A stretch of 33,193 nt of DNA from Haplomitrium mnioides (Eukaryota; Marchantiophyta; Haplomitriopsida; Calobryales), in contig JBNGIS010035191.1 of NCBI GenBank assembly GCA_049999725.1, positions 1 to 33,193 on the forward strand. The letters are read 5' to 3'. Position 1 is the stretch's first letter. The number at the start of each line of letters is the position of its first letter. Positions 11,403 through 20,827 of this stretch are shown here, piece after piece. The notes below the pieces were generated by a model, which ran no database searches, was not told where the DNA came from, and saw only the letters and a list, made by a program, of their open reading frames with translations. A program made the translations under genes and the position numbers.

Positions 11403-11993
11403 CCATTATTCTCGGTGTGTTGCGATTATGGCAAGATTGAACATCCACCTTTGGCTAATCAACCTCAGCCTTTGAAGAGTCTACTAAATGAGTAGACACA
11501 ATATGCGAAGGCATTTCGTCACAATATCTTTGAGTATAATAGCACTCTTTCTTCCACATCATTAGAGGAAAAAGTTGAAAAGCAATTTGCTACACGTAGT
11601 GTATATACTTTTCGATTGCATGGCTCTTTGTATCATATGATGGGTAGTCTATTGCCGGATGAAGGCTAAACATGAAAGTTTTCTCAACTTTACATTCCCG
11701 ATAGCAATACAACACTAAATGGTCAGATATTTATTTTTGAACAACTTAATCGAAGCACTATAGAACAACTACAAAACATGTTGCAAATAGTTAGTCCATA
11801 TGTAAAATTATATGACAATATGCGTCAAAGTATGGTGGAAGAGCCTATAGCTGAACTTGAACTACAATTGCTATCATTGCAATTGCAAGATCAACGTTGA
11901 TATAACATGCCTACATTAGACGAAATTGGTGTGATTATAGTAGTCGATGGGTAAGATGACAACATTTTTTATTGTGACATCATTGTCAAACGT
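11403..11993 (+). pseudogene. Helitron RepHel (helicase-like N-terminal domain) fragment
   Basis: One reading frame resembles the Helitron helicase-like N-terminal domain of plant rolling-circle transposons. It has a CC-x2-GKI-x2-PPL block at the start (11418 on), then FRHNIFEYNS, a TFRLHGSLYHMMGSLLPDEG segment, a helical stretch ending in YVKLYDNMRQ, and a 'YNMPTLDEIGVIIV' block near the end. Five in-frame stops (after the PPL block, two near 11668, and near 11900 and 11950) show it is dead. The rest of the transposase, both Rep HUH motifs and the helicase motifs are absent, so this is under a tenth of a full RepHel. Its left edge coincides with the probable gypsy LTR, suggesting interruption. 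Known for the family: DNA strand transfer by Rep plus 5'-3' helicase. Confidence 0.8.
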
Positions 11994-12479
11994 AAAAATA
12001 GGATTTTACAATGGGTATCAGCATTGCATTCATGATACACATTTGTTCTCTCAGCATTGATTCATCTTCATCTCGCATGGGCATGTTCTTTATTGAGCAG
12101 ATTTTGAACCTCTTTGAGTCAACTCTGAGTTGCGCAACTTCAAAATCGACTCCTTTACATGTTTGCATAGCTTGAGCTTATTTGGTTCCTCGATTGTTCA
12201 AATTTTTATATGGTTGTCGCTTCAAGCACTAACATCTACATACTTTGACTTTTGATCTAATCTTACAAAGGCAAGTTCATTATGAAGCAGATTTGGGTGA
12301 TTGCATAAAGAGGCAAAGAGATGTCTCTCACGTTTGAGTTTCCATAGTCCAGTGGTTAGACCAGCTTGCGTTTCCACAATCGAGTGGTTGGAGCAATGTG
12401 GAGTGACTAAAATTGTTGATGCTAAATACTACTTTTTAGATCTTCAAGAATTGTAAAGAATTTCAAGCAAAGTGACATT
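11994..12479. other. Unassigned DNA after Helitron fragment
   Basis: The Helitron frame loses recognisable similarity here, though a few residues (LQWVSALHS) may be the next conserved block. No other gene seen. Two similar pieces of about 20 bases (near 12341 and 12371, 'tttccayartc.agtggtt') form a short direct repeat. Confidence 0.4.
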
Positions 12480-12660
12480 GTTTGATAATGCATCAACAAT
12501 ATTCTGGCAACAATATCCTCCAATTGTTCCAATATTATTTCAAAATATTATTTTTTAACATGTATTTCAACAATGCTCCAATACTATGTCAAAACATTGT
12601 TCTTTCAAGTTAATCTTAGTATTAAATAATATTTCAAAACATTATTTTCATATACTTATC
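12480..12660. repeat. AT-rich degenerate repeats
   Basis: Three loose copies of a word like 'tatttcaaaacattatttt' occur near 12536, 12572 and 12629, with 'caacaat..tccaata' pieces between them. It marks the left edge of the gene island. Confidence 0.45.
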
Positions 12661-12767
12661 GGGAAAACAACCAACAAACCAACTTACACTACCGACTAGT
12701 TCCCGGGCACTCACACACAGTAGTATATAAAGGAAGTAGATAGTGTAGTAAGAAAAGCAAACGTGGT

Positions 12768-12865
12768 AAAAAGAAAAAGAAAAAGAAGACGAAAGAAAAG
12801 GAGAAAAGGGAGGAGAGGAATGGAATTCACATGAAGGAAAAGGAAATGGAAATGGAAAGAGAGAG
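12768..12865. repeat. Purine-rich (GA) tract
   Basis: Almost uninterrupted A/G on the plus strand, built of aaaag, gaaaa and ggaaatg runs. It follows a TATATAAAGG word at 12724. This could be a promoter and 5' leader of a plus-strand transcript, but no convincing coding sequence follows. Confidence 0.5.
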
Positions 12866-13256
12866 CTGTGATTGTACATGGAAAGGAAGAAGAGTAACAA
12901 GCAGATCACTTCAATTCTCAGCTTCCAATCTCATCGCATGCAAACGCAACCCATCTCCTCCGATGCAGCACACCATTTTACTAAGAATTTGAGAAATCCA
13001 AGCATGTGCGCGTCCAGAAGTGGCAGCCAAGGACTCAGGCTCACATGTTTTCTACGGTGCCCGTTTGGAACGTGGCGAGGGGATGATTAGCTACCAAGAA
13101 CATGGATTCCATAGCCTTCAAGACACCGGTGTCTATGGCGTTCTCAAGTGCGGGTCTTCTTTCTTCATCTCTGTCACTGGTACGGTGAAGAATCCATCAC
13201 GTGTAATATTATTGTGATAACATGGCTTCACATTTCGTGCAGTCACAACGTGTGCA
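12866..13256. other. Unassigned spacer, includes likely 3' flank of the minus-strand gene
   Basis: Short plus-strand frames at 12872-13090 and 13020-13217 are open, but match nothing I know and overlap in different frames. The part next to 13257 should hold the 3' untranslated region and poly(A) site of the minus-strand gene. No clear AATAAA on the minus strand was picked out. Confidence 0.4.
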
Positions 13257-13736
13257 CTAGTGCAGTGCCTTGGCTGCTTCTTCCATAGCTTTCAAGGCTG
13301 GGAGGTGCATACCAAGAGAAACGTACTTGTACGCTAGCTCTTCAGTGAAGTTCTCAACTGGAAGGACTGAGAAGCTCCATTTGATAATACTTTTTCCATT
13401 CTCTGCATCTCTATCTATCTTCACCGTGGCCGAGTAGTCTGACCATCCGAAGCTCTGGTCCAGCAGAAGGTACTCCATCAAGTATTCATCAGGCTCCAAC
13501 TTTACCAGCTCTTCGGTCACAATGACTTCGTCTGACATGCTGGTTTTCACCCCAACTCGTCGAACAGAACCCACACTCTTCCCATCTCCCTTTACCAATT
13601 CCACGAAAGTTTTATCAGGGTACCACGTTCCCCATCCACCAAAATCTCCTGCCAGCGCCCACAGTTTATCTGCTGCAACATCAGTGATGTGTTCCACGTG
13701 TCCTTTCCACTTCGTCTGTTGGCTTTCACTGGCCAT
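13257..13736 (-). CDS. Lachrymatory-factor-synthase-like / Bet v 1-fold (SRPBCC) protein
   Basis: An intact 159-residue intronless frame, the only undamaged conserved gene here. Its length and order fit the plant polyketide-cyclase/lipid-transport-like family that includes onion lachrymatory factor synthase: an opening W10-K11-G12 segment, helix with VAADKLWALAGDFGGW (20-35), a WYP turn (38-40), strands through VGSVRRV (55-61), VTEELVKLEPDEY (73-85), a strand with DYSATVKI (100-107), the IIKWSFSV strand (117-124) and a long C-terminal helix (131-158). These proteins form a cavity that binds small hydrophobic molecules; no signal peptide is visible, so it is probably cytosolic. R59/R60, E75/E76, Y89 and Y101 lie at about the spacing of the catalytic Arg, Glu and two Tyr described in the onion enzyme, but I could not align them rigorously. 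Most family members have no known substrate, so a lachrymatory role should not be assumed. The start is the first ATG of the frame. Confidence 0.9.
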   Translation of the reverse strand: MASESQQTKWKGHVEHITDVAADKLWALAGDFGGWGTWYPDKTFVELVKGDGKSVGSVRRVGVKTSMSDEVIVTEELVKLEPDEYLMEYLLLDQSFGWSDYSATVKIDRDAENGKSIIKWSFSVLPVENFTEELAYKYVSLGMHLPALKAMEEAAKALH

Positions 13737-13918
13737 AGAGATTGCTTTGGTGAAATTTCAAATCTCAGATCGCAATCAAGTCGCCAGAATTGGTGGTGGC
13801 TACTAATCTGTGAGTGTTCCGAGGTACTCCTCACCAGTGAGATACAATCATCAACAATCCTTCATCTATAATCGCTCTCAACCACGTCCTCTATGAGCCC
13901 CGGAATTTCTTGCAAAAA

Positions 13919-14177
13919 ATTGTTCTGTTTTATTGGATCAGAACAGTCCAGACATCGGGTTTGTGTGGATTTACTTTCGATGGAATCGTCGATGATGGAA
14001 TTTCTGCTGAATTTTGTTCCGTTTTATTTAGCAGAACAGTCCAGACATCGAGTTTGTCTGGATTTATGTGATGGAATCGTCGATGATGGAATTTTTGCTG
14101 AATTTTGTTCTGTTTTATTTCGCAGAACAGGCCAGACATCGAATTTGTCTGGATTTATCTGATAGAATCGTCGATGA
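13919..14177. repeat. Minisatellite, 91-93 bp unit, about 2.8 copies
   Basis: Anchor word CCAGACATCG stands at 13948, 14041 and 14132; TGGAATCGTC stands at 13981 and 14072, with the third copy altered at 14163. Each unit carries two inverted repeats: GTTCTG-N10-CAGAAC (perfect in the third unit) and CCAGAC-N9-GTCTGG (perfect in the second and third). The array begins about 180 bp upstream of the minus-strand gene's start codon, so it sits in that gene's promoter region. Three overlapping short ORFs across it come from the repeat. Confidence 0.85.
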
Positions 14178-14501
14178 CCCGCATATGAGTTGGGATACAC
14201 CATTTAAACCCCGAATCTGTTGCACAAAGATTCTGAGAAATAGAGGCTACAATTCATTCGGGAATAGCAATACGCATCGTTGTCCTGTTTTAGAAGGAGA
14301 AGAAAAGGTATGGATCGCATTGTTCTTTCATCATGCCTCAATGGTGAGACGTTGACGTTTCAGGTTCAGCTGAATCTTTTGCCACACCAATTGCTCATAT
14401 TTGCTGTACAATTTTTGTACACTTCGTAAGCAAACTAGATGTGAAAGCCTCAATGGATGAGGTATTGCAATCAAGCTACTCTCCTAGATTCTAAGATGAT
14501 G
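14178..14501. other. Spacer between minisatellite and copia A
   Basis: Unique-looking sequence with no recognisable gene. It is the left flank into which copia A inserted. Confidence 0.5.
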
Positions 14502-14506
14502 AAATG

Positions 14507-14784
14507 TAGTATAATGCATATAGTAAGATGATTAGGCTAATATGGTATTAGTCCCTAACCTATGATTAGATTAGATGATTAGGAGTAGGGTTAGTGCTAA
14601 TCCTTAGTGATTAGCATATTACCTTGTTATCCTATCTAGTTTGTACACATACACAATATGATATGAGATATATGAGATTGAAGAGAGAGAAGAGAAGGAG
14701 AAGAAGATTTGAGATTTGATCGCACATGCTTGTTCCCACATTCTTCATTTGCATTGCAGGAGCTAATGGGCTTGATATTCAACA
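14507..14784 (+). repeat. Copia A 5' LTR (278 bp)
   Basis: Begins TAGTATAATG and ends GATATTCAACA. Pairs with 27668-27944 throughout. Both copies begin TA, not the usual TG; TACA is one of the known non-canonical LTR termini, seen mostly in copia elements. Confidence 0.92.
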
Positions 14785-14796
14785 CGTTATCAGCAC
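14785..14796 (+). other. Copia A primer binding site (probable)
   Basis: CGTTATCAGCAC follows the LTR directly. It keeps the TATCAG core of the initiator-methionine tRNA site (TGGTATCAGAGC), and 'CAACACGTTATCAGCAC' is a junction familiar from many plant copia elements. Confidence 0.6.
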
Positions 14797-16915
14797 TGTT
14801 CTCTAGCTGATTTCCATATTTTTCAAAAAAATAGTTCAATAATTTTTCTAAATAAAAAAAAACAAAACAAAGTTCTTCAACTTTGATTCCCCATATTATA
14901 ACTATACACTATTTTATTTTTATTTTTTTTCCACTGCTCATATCTTCTAAATTCTTAAATTATAGTATTTTATAATTTTATATTATATTATATTGGTTAA
15001 GAGAATTTCTTGAAGAGCAGGGAGGAATTCAAAAATTTTGAAACAACCAGGCAGAATTAGACTCGCTTGGGGAAGGAATCAAGGTCACCCAAGAGAGGCG
15101 ATCATTTACGAAAAGGAATCAGGAGATTTCATCAAGAATAGACTCAAATTTCCACCAGATTGCAGTTTTCACAATTTCAAAGATTCTTCATCAATTCTGG
15201 GAAATTTTGGATCAAACTTATCAAGAAGAGGAGCGCAATTCAATTCTGATTACGCAGCAACTTGAATCGTCCGATTTCGTTAAGAATTGAGCGAGCAATC
15301 TTCAGATTTCAAATGACTTAAATCTTGAAGAAAAATTCAGAATCGAAGAGGAAGCAAGGTCGAATCAGGGATATATCAGCGCTTCAAAACTGATAGAATC
15401 TTTTCAAAAGGTCTCAAGGAGTAGAAGCGATGATTTATCACTATTTCGCATTGGAGGAACTTTGAAAGATCGACGTAGGCAAAAATTTGAATTTCAACTT
15501 TTTAGAAAGTTCGACTGTAAAGAAGTGCTATTCGGTGGTGAAACAGTGATCCATCATTGTTTCAACATTGATTTCTGAAAGTTCAAAAGGTGCGATGGAG
15601 TGTTTTCTGAAAGTTCGAAACACATTTTTTGAAACGACAACTTAGTAGTGTTTCGGCAAAAGTTCGAAAGTGCTCATTCGATTGTTGGTGAAGCATGGAT
15701 ACCAGAGCTGTTCTACAAAGCGTTTGAGGCTACACCGAAGCTACTAAGTCAGCCGAAGCAACGAGATTCAACCCCGAAGCTATTCTAATCCGCCGAACCT
15801 ATAAGATTGCATTCCGAAGCTACTAAGTTTACCGAAGCTACTTATAAAAACTACCGAAGCACCATTTTTCTCCCAAACCTAATTTTTCATCCGAAACTAA
15901 CTATTCGTGAAGGGGGAGAGTTCTGAATCTGCAAATCAATCTTTGTGCATGAAAATCGATCTTTTCTTCGGATTTGAACACACAGATATGATTGCCTGGT
16001 CCTCGCGAACATTCTTAACTTTATTTTCTCATTTTGGTTGAGATTTGACAACACACTGACCTTTTCAAATTCAGGTCTTCTTATGTGAAAGAGCATAACA
16101 TTCATGTTATGCAATTGACTGGTCCAGAGCACTAATTTTCATTTGAGAATCATATTTGGAGTCAGACAAGCATAGAACTTTATTATGAGATTCAAATTAA
16201 ATCATCTGACTTATAAACTTGACATTTAGATCTGTAGAATTCAAAATTGACACACCCATGTCATCTGAATATGTCAATTGAAGATTTCTGTGACCATACA
16301 TTTGTTTATCTCATTGATTCAACTCATAATTCAGTTCCTGACTGTCTAGCACATGCCTATATATATAGTCAATTACTCTATTTTTAACAGAATTACAAAA
16401 AAAAATTTGAGATTTATATTAGCACAGAAAACAAAACCTCACAATTGAGAAGAAGTCTGATATCTTGAGATCTGAAATTACCTATAATTTGTATACATAG
16501 TGTTATCTTATCAATAGAGTGTACTCTCAAACAACATATTCAGAAGTTCTCAGATATATCTACTTTCCCGAAGTAGTTCAAGAATTCTGAGAACCAGTTT
16601 GCACATTTAAGGATATTACATCAACTTCTGCAGACTGTATCTGAAAGCTGAGGCTACACCAACAACTTGAATGTTGTGAAGATATAGAGGAGCTTTATTG
16701 TTGATATCTCCACTTTTTTTTGAAAGATTAGAAGATCAACAACTTGCCTGCAGCGAGCATAACAAGGACTATACTTCACATATAACTTCTATTATACAAA
16801 ACTGCTTTTTCTGTTGTTCTCCAGAGTTGCAAAGAGTTTAACATTTTGAATTTTCTGCATTTTGATAAATCTTTTATTTATCTTCCAACCTTCAAAACTC
16901 TTCTGCATTTTAAAA
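14797..16915 (+). other. Copia A untranslated leader, about 2.1 kb
   Basis: No conserved protein frame. Around 15720-15870 there are degenerate repeats of CCGAAGCTACTAAGT (five to seven recognisable 'ccgaagc' words). A 75-codon frame at 15038-15265 is not conserved coding. The length is large for a copia leader, so an unrecognised old insertion within it is possible. Confidence 0.55.
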
Positions 16916-17469
16916 ATGGAAAAATTAAGCTTTAAACAGTTGACCATTGAAGGAGACAACTATCTCTCCTGGTCACTAGATGCAGCAGCCCATCTGGTCT
17001 CTAAGGGATTGCAGATCACAATCTTGACAGATGAGGAGATAACATTACAACAGAAAGCCTAGGCATTGGTCTTCTTGAGGCACCGTCTCTCAGATTCTCT
17101 CCAAATACAATATCTAAATGAGAGTAACCCCAGAATTCTCTGGGATAACTTGAAAGAAAGATTTGACCACACAAAAACAATCCATCTGCCTAATGCAAGG
17201 CATGATTGGGTCAATCTAAGAGTTCAAGATTTTCCTTCCATTTCCAAATATAACAGTGAATTGTTCAAAATAACACCGCAGCTGACATTATATGGACATC
17301 TAGTTTCTCAAGAAGAACAAATTGAGAAAACATTATCCACCTTTCATTCAGAAAACATGATTCTGTCTACACAGTACAAAAACATGAATTTCTCTACTTA
17401 TTCTGAACTTATAGCCTATTTGCTCTTAGCAGAGAAACATCAGGATTTACTGATGAAGAATTCCAAAGT
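16916..17469 (+). pseudogene. Copia A gag, 5' segment
   Basis: Starts at the ATG at 16916 (MEKLSFKQLTIEGDNYLSW), the typical opening of copia Gag of the UBN2 family, which binds and packages element RNA. It continues through LWDNLKERFDH, DWVNLRVQDF and YSELIAYLLLAEKHQDLLMKN, all familiar blocks. One in-frame TAG (about 17060) probably replaced a Gln codon. The frame is cut at 17469 by a nested LTR and resumes in the same phase at 20526. Confidence 0.88.
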
Positions 17470-18439
17470 TGTCAGCCAGTGATTTGAAGCACTGAGGCAG
17501 AATTCAGTAAATCGAAAACAATTCTGAACCAATGACCCTTAGCAAGTGTGAAGGTCTCTCAGGAACGACAGGTTTACTCTCAAACAAATAGTTAAGAGCA
17601 GGACGCATGATTCCTAGGAGGGAAACAGGATCATGGCGAGAGGATGAGAAGAGGGAAGTGATCGCCAAGCACTAGAAGGGTCCCATTTCGAAATCTGAAG
17701 CAGGACAGCGGGAAGCCGTGAGCCTCAAGGAGAATGCGGGGATCGTGGTCGAGCAAGGGAGAAGGGAACGACCAGTTCAGGTGAAGTGATCTGAGAAGAA
17801 AGAACGAGTCCACAAGCTGACATCCAAAGACACTCAGGGAAGGCAGATCGCGGACACGTTCTGCAGCGGCCAATAATCGGGAATCAAGGATTGGGGAAGA
17901 AATGAGGAACTAAGATCGTCACAAGGGTGTGCAAGGCAAGGGAAGAGGGACGACTCGATTCCGCAAGCAGAAGCGCGCTTGCAAGGGCCGATGCAACTCA
18001 TTCTTCGAATCCGCGAATCCACGGAAACGTGGCAGCTCCAGGGAGTCCGCGGGGCTACGGGAAGCCGCCTTCCTAAGTGGACCGCCCACTTAAAGTGGTT
18101 CCGATCTATCTTACGATGTGGGTAGCCCACTTAAGAGGGATCCGCGAAAAGTCCAAACGGGGATCTCCGAGGAAGCGCCGAAAGGGTGACATAGCGTGGG
18201 TATGTCCGAAGGAAGACGGAAGATGCCAGAAGGGTGTTTCATCAACGTTCTGACCAAGGAAGAACCAAGGAAGCCAAAAGGGTGACATAGCGGGGATCTA
18301 TCAGGAGGAAGAGCAGAGAAGAGCCGAAAGGAAGATAAATCGTCGAAGGGACTAGCAAAGAGCGAAGGGAGTCCGCAACAGCTCTCGGATGACGTGGCGA
18401 GCGTTGGGAGTCTGTAGAGCGATTTGGAAACGTGGACGA

Positions 18440-18830
18440 AGGAGAATGTGGTTCACGGGTCAACATCGGAAGAAGGGTCAGCGCGACGGTCCGCCTACCC
18501 CTTTGCGGGGCGGCGTCGGGTGGCGTCCTTCGGACGACGTGGCGCTCTGAGAAGCGAGGAGAGGATTCCGATGGTTAACTGCGGAAAGGAGTCAGCCGAC
18601 GGTCAGCCTACCCTTTGCGGAGCGGCATCGGACGGCGCCATGCGGATGACATGGCAACTCAGGGAATGTCGGGCTAGTCAGAGGACACGTGGCATCAAGG
18701 GAAAGCTCATCGGACCTCGGACCGCGAGCGGGTCAACTTCGGAAGGGAAAGTCAAAGCGACGGTCAGCCTACTCCTTTGCGGGGCGGCGTCGGACGACGG
18801 TGTAACGGATGAGGTGGCACTGGGAGAATA
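18440..18830 (+). repeat. GC-rich hairpin subrepeats in family L LTR (complete copy)
   Basis: The word GCCTACCC (third copy GCCTACTCC) starts at 18493, 18606 and 18767, steps 113 and 161 bp, nearly the same as in the left copy. Each unit has the CCCC-TTTGC-GGGG hairpin and is followed by GGAYGACGTGGC or a decayed form of it. Confidence 0.75.
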
Positions 18831-19937
18831 ACTGGGAATCTACACGGGAATCTACTAAGATTCCGTGGACAGGGCTCCGCGGGGTGCTTCGGAACTCTTT
18901 TCCGTAGGACTCTTCGGACCTAGCTCCGCGGGAATCTGCGGAATCTCTATCCGCAAGATTCCTCGGATGCCTTTTGTCATTTTACTTGTCGTTTGTCGAC
19001 CAACTGGCAGGACACGCGGTGCGCGCCTATCTTTCAGGGTAACCAGATTAACGACTATGGAAGCCACGCGTCGACATTTCCTGTTATGAGCCTAACTAGA
19101 TTAACGAATTCAAACGAAGAGCACCGGGGTTTGCGGGAAGACACAGCAATCGCTCGAAGGGGGTATACCTCGAGAAACGCCGATTCAGTCGGGGAGATGC
19201 ACGGGCAAGTGAGGAAGTCGCACAAGCAATCAAAGAGCGCAAGAGCGACCTCGCAACAGAGAAGTGGCACATGGTAAAGCAGGAGTGGAAAATTCAGTGA
19301 AGGGATCACGTGAAGCGGGTGGATTAGTTCTATGAGGCCAAGGGGATTCGGAGATGGATTGGAGGGGCGCCGTGAAATCGCAGAGTGAGGAGCTCTGGAT
19401 GATCGGGCGATCCAGGTGAACTCGTCCTCGCAGGTGGACCAGAGCGGAGGTGAACCGATACATGATTCTTGACGGGAGTTCGGCCTGTTGAGAACTAAAG
19501 AGAGATTGCCGAGTGAGGAGCTTGGAGTCGTCTTAGCATTTTCTGTGCAAGCGCATTATCTCAGAGTGCTCGGAGTGCTCTCTGGTATCAATATTCAAGT
19601 GGAGTCGAGAGAGAGGGGGCTGCGTTAGTGCCTGAGCACTGCGGAGTAAGACTTGTCAAGGCTCGGAGTGGAGTGGATTACATTCAGTCGGGGAGACTGT
19701 GGCTTTTCCAGGGGTAGAACTAAAATAAATCCTCTTCCTAGCCTGAGAGGAAGTAAAGTCAGGACTTCTCGCGAGGGAAGTATCAAAACTATCTGGATAA
19801 TGGTGTGTGAGTGGTGAGTGTTGGGCTGCAGACTGTAATGCAACGAAGGATTCAGAAGGGAAGTCAGTTGGTGGATCAGCCCAGAGGTCTTCAAGGACTT
19901 TGATCCTATTCACAGTACATAGTGTAAATAGTTGATG

Positions 19938-19945
19938 TATATAAG
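19938..19945 (+). promoter_or_regulatory. Possible TATA box of family L LTR
   Basis: TATATAAG, about 580 bp before the LTR end, equivalent in place to 2285-2292 in the left copy. Predicted from sequence and position only. Confidence 0.35.
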
Positions 19946-20525
19946 TGTAGTTAGATTCTCATTGTGCATTTGATTTCATGCAGTAGAGTAGTATAAAATA
20001 TAGCAGGATAGTTGAGCAGACCCTGAGACATCTCGGAAGGGGGAATGCAGTCCCTGTGACAACAAAATGATCATGGGGGAAAATGCTCTCTGGTTATAAT
20101 CCTGGGGTTTAGTTTTGTGATTCATCCATCTTAGGATAGTTGAGATCTGTTGTACTCGATCTGTGACAACTCTGAAAGGGGGCGTCCAGACTTCTGTAAT
20201 TGTTTCTGAGTACAGGATACAACACTTTTCCACCCAATTTGACAGGACCTTGAGTTTTGGGTCCTTGGAATACACAGACAGAATTACACAAGGAAGATTG
20301 AGTGTGGAGAACACTGACCAGAGTGGTGAATGAATGAGTTGAGTGTAGTCTGAACAGAGTAAGTGGTGCATCAAAGGCTAGTAAGGAAAGTAAGAATCCT
20401 TAAAGCCTTAAAGCGATAAAGGGTAAGGGGCCATCTCAGAAAAGAACCTGAATGCCCGCAATTTGTCATCCCCTGCATCCAAAGAGGCGACTGTGAAGGT
20501 TAAGGCCGGAAACAGGGGAGTGACA

Positions 20526-20827
20526 AAAGTAAGATCCCCAAGTACCCTACCTCAAAGTCCTACACCTAAAGCTCATTATTCCAAGCCTACAAATAACATA
20601 TGTATGTCTAGAACAAGGGCCAGATATAGTTCTTTTAGACAAAATTCTCAAAGGGGTAAAGCTCCTATGAATGGTAGGAATCAGCAATTCAATGGGAGAG
20701 GAAGGGGCAGGGTAACTCTGCACGTTTTTATCAAAGAGGAAGAAGAGGAGGCAGGAATACATACAATAACAGAAACAAGCCATCCTCAAGCAATACAAGA
20801 GGACCGATTGTTTGCAGCATATGTGGG
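20526..20827 (+). pseudogene. Copia A gag, middle segment with first half of the zinc knuckle
   Basis: Continues Gag after the family L insert with the basic, Gln/Asn/Arg/Gly-rich stretch that precedes the nucleocapsid knuckle (…RARYSSFRQNSQRGKAP…, then RGRGR). One frameshift lies near 20710. In the shifted frame it ends with the first two cysteines of a CCHC knuckle (codons 20813-20815 and 20822-20824) and a Gly, where the second LTR cuts in. Confidence 0.82.

Larger units (their letters stand above)
17470..20525 (+). mobile_element. Family L LTR, complete, probably solo (3056 bp), nested in copia A gag
   Basis: Starts TGTCAGCCAG, ends GAGTGACA, and is flanked by AAAGT on both sides (17465-17469 and 20526-20530), so both ends are exact. 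Removing it restores the gag reading phase. No internal primer site, polypurine tract or coding domain is visible and the start does not recur inside, so it is best read as a solo LTR. Contents: a unique 5' third, GC-rich hairpin subrepeats (18440-18830), a TATA-like word (19938-19945) and a U5-like end. The size suggests a Ty3/gypsy or large-LTR lineage; that is inference. Confidence 0.88.

Noticed and set aside
12341-12405. tRNA-like start 'tagtccagtgg' resembling a pol III A box
   Set aside because: No B box (GGTTCGANNCC) at the right distance and no cloverleaf pairing. It is part of a short direct repeat.
13020-13217. Possible small gene upstream of the purine tract's far side
   Set aside because: 65 codons, no family recognised, overlaps another frame, and no start or splice context supports it. 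Kept only as unassigned spacer.
13919-14177. Regular repeats that might suggest a CRISPR-like array
   Set aside because: Plant nuclear context, units head to tail without unique spacers, only about three copies: a minisatellite.
18424-18831. 135-codon open frame in the inner family L LTR
   Set aside because: Same subrepeat region as in the other copies, where the frame is not conserved. It is a shadow of the hairpin array.
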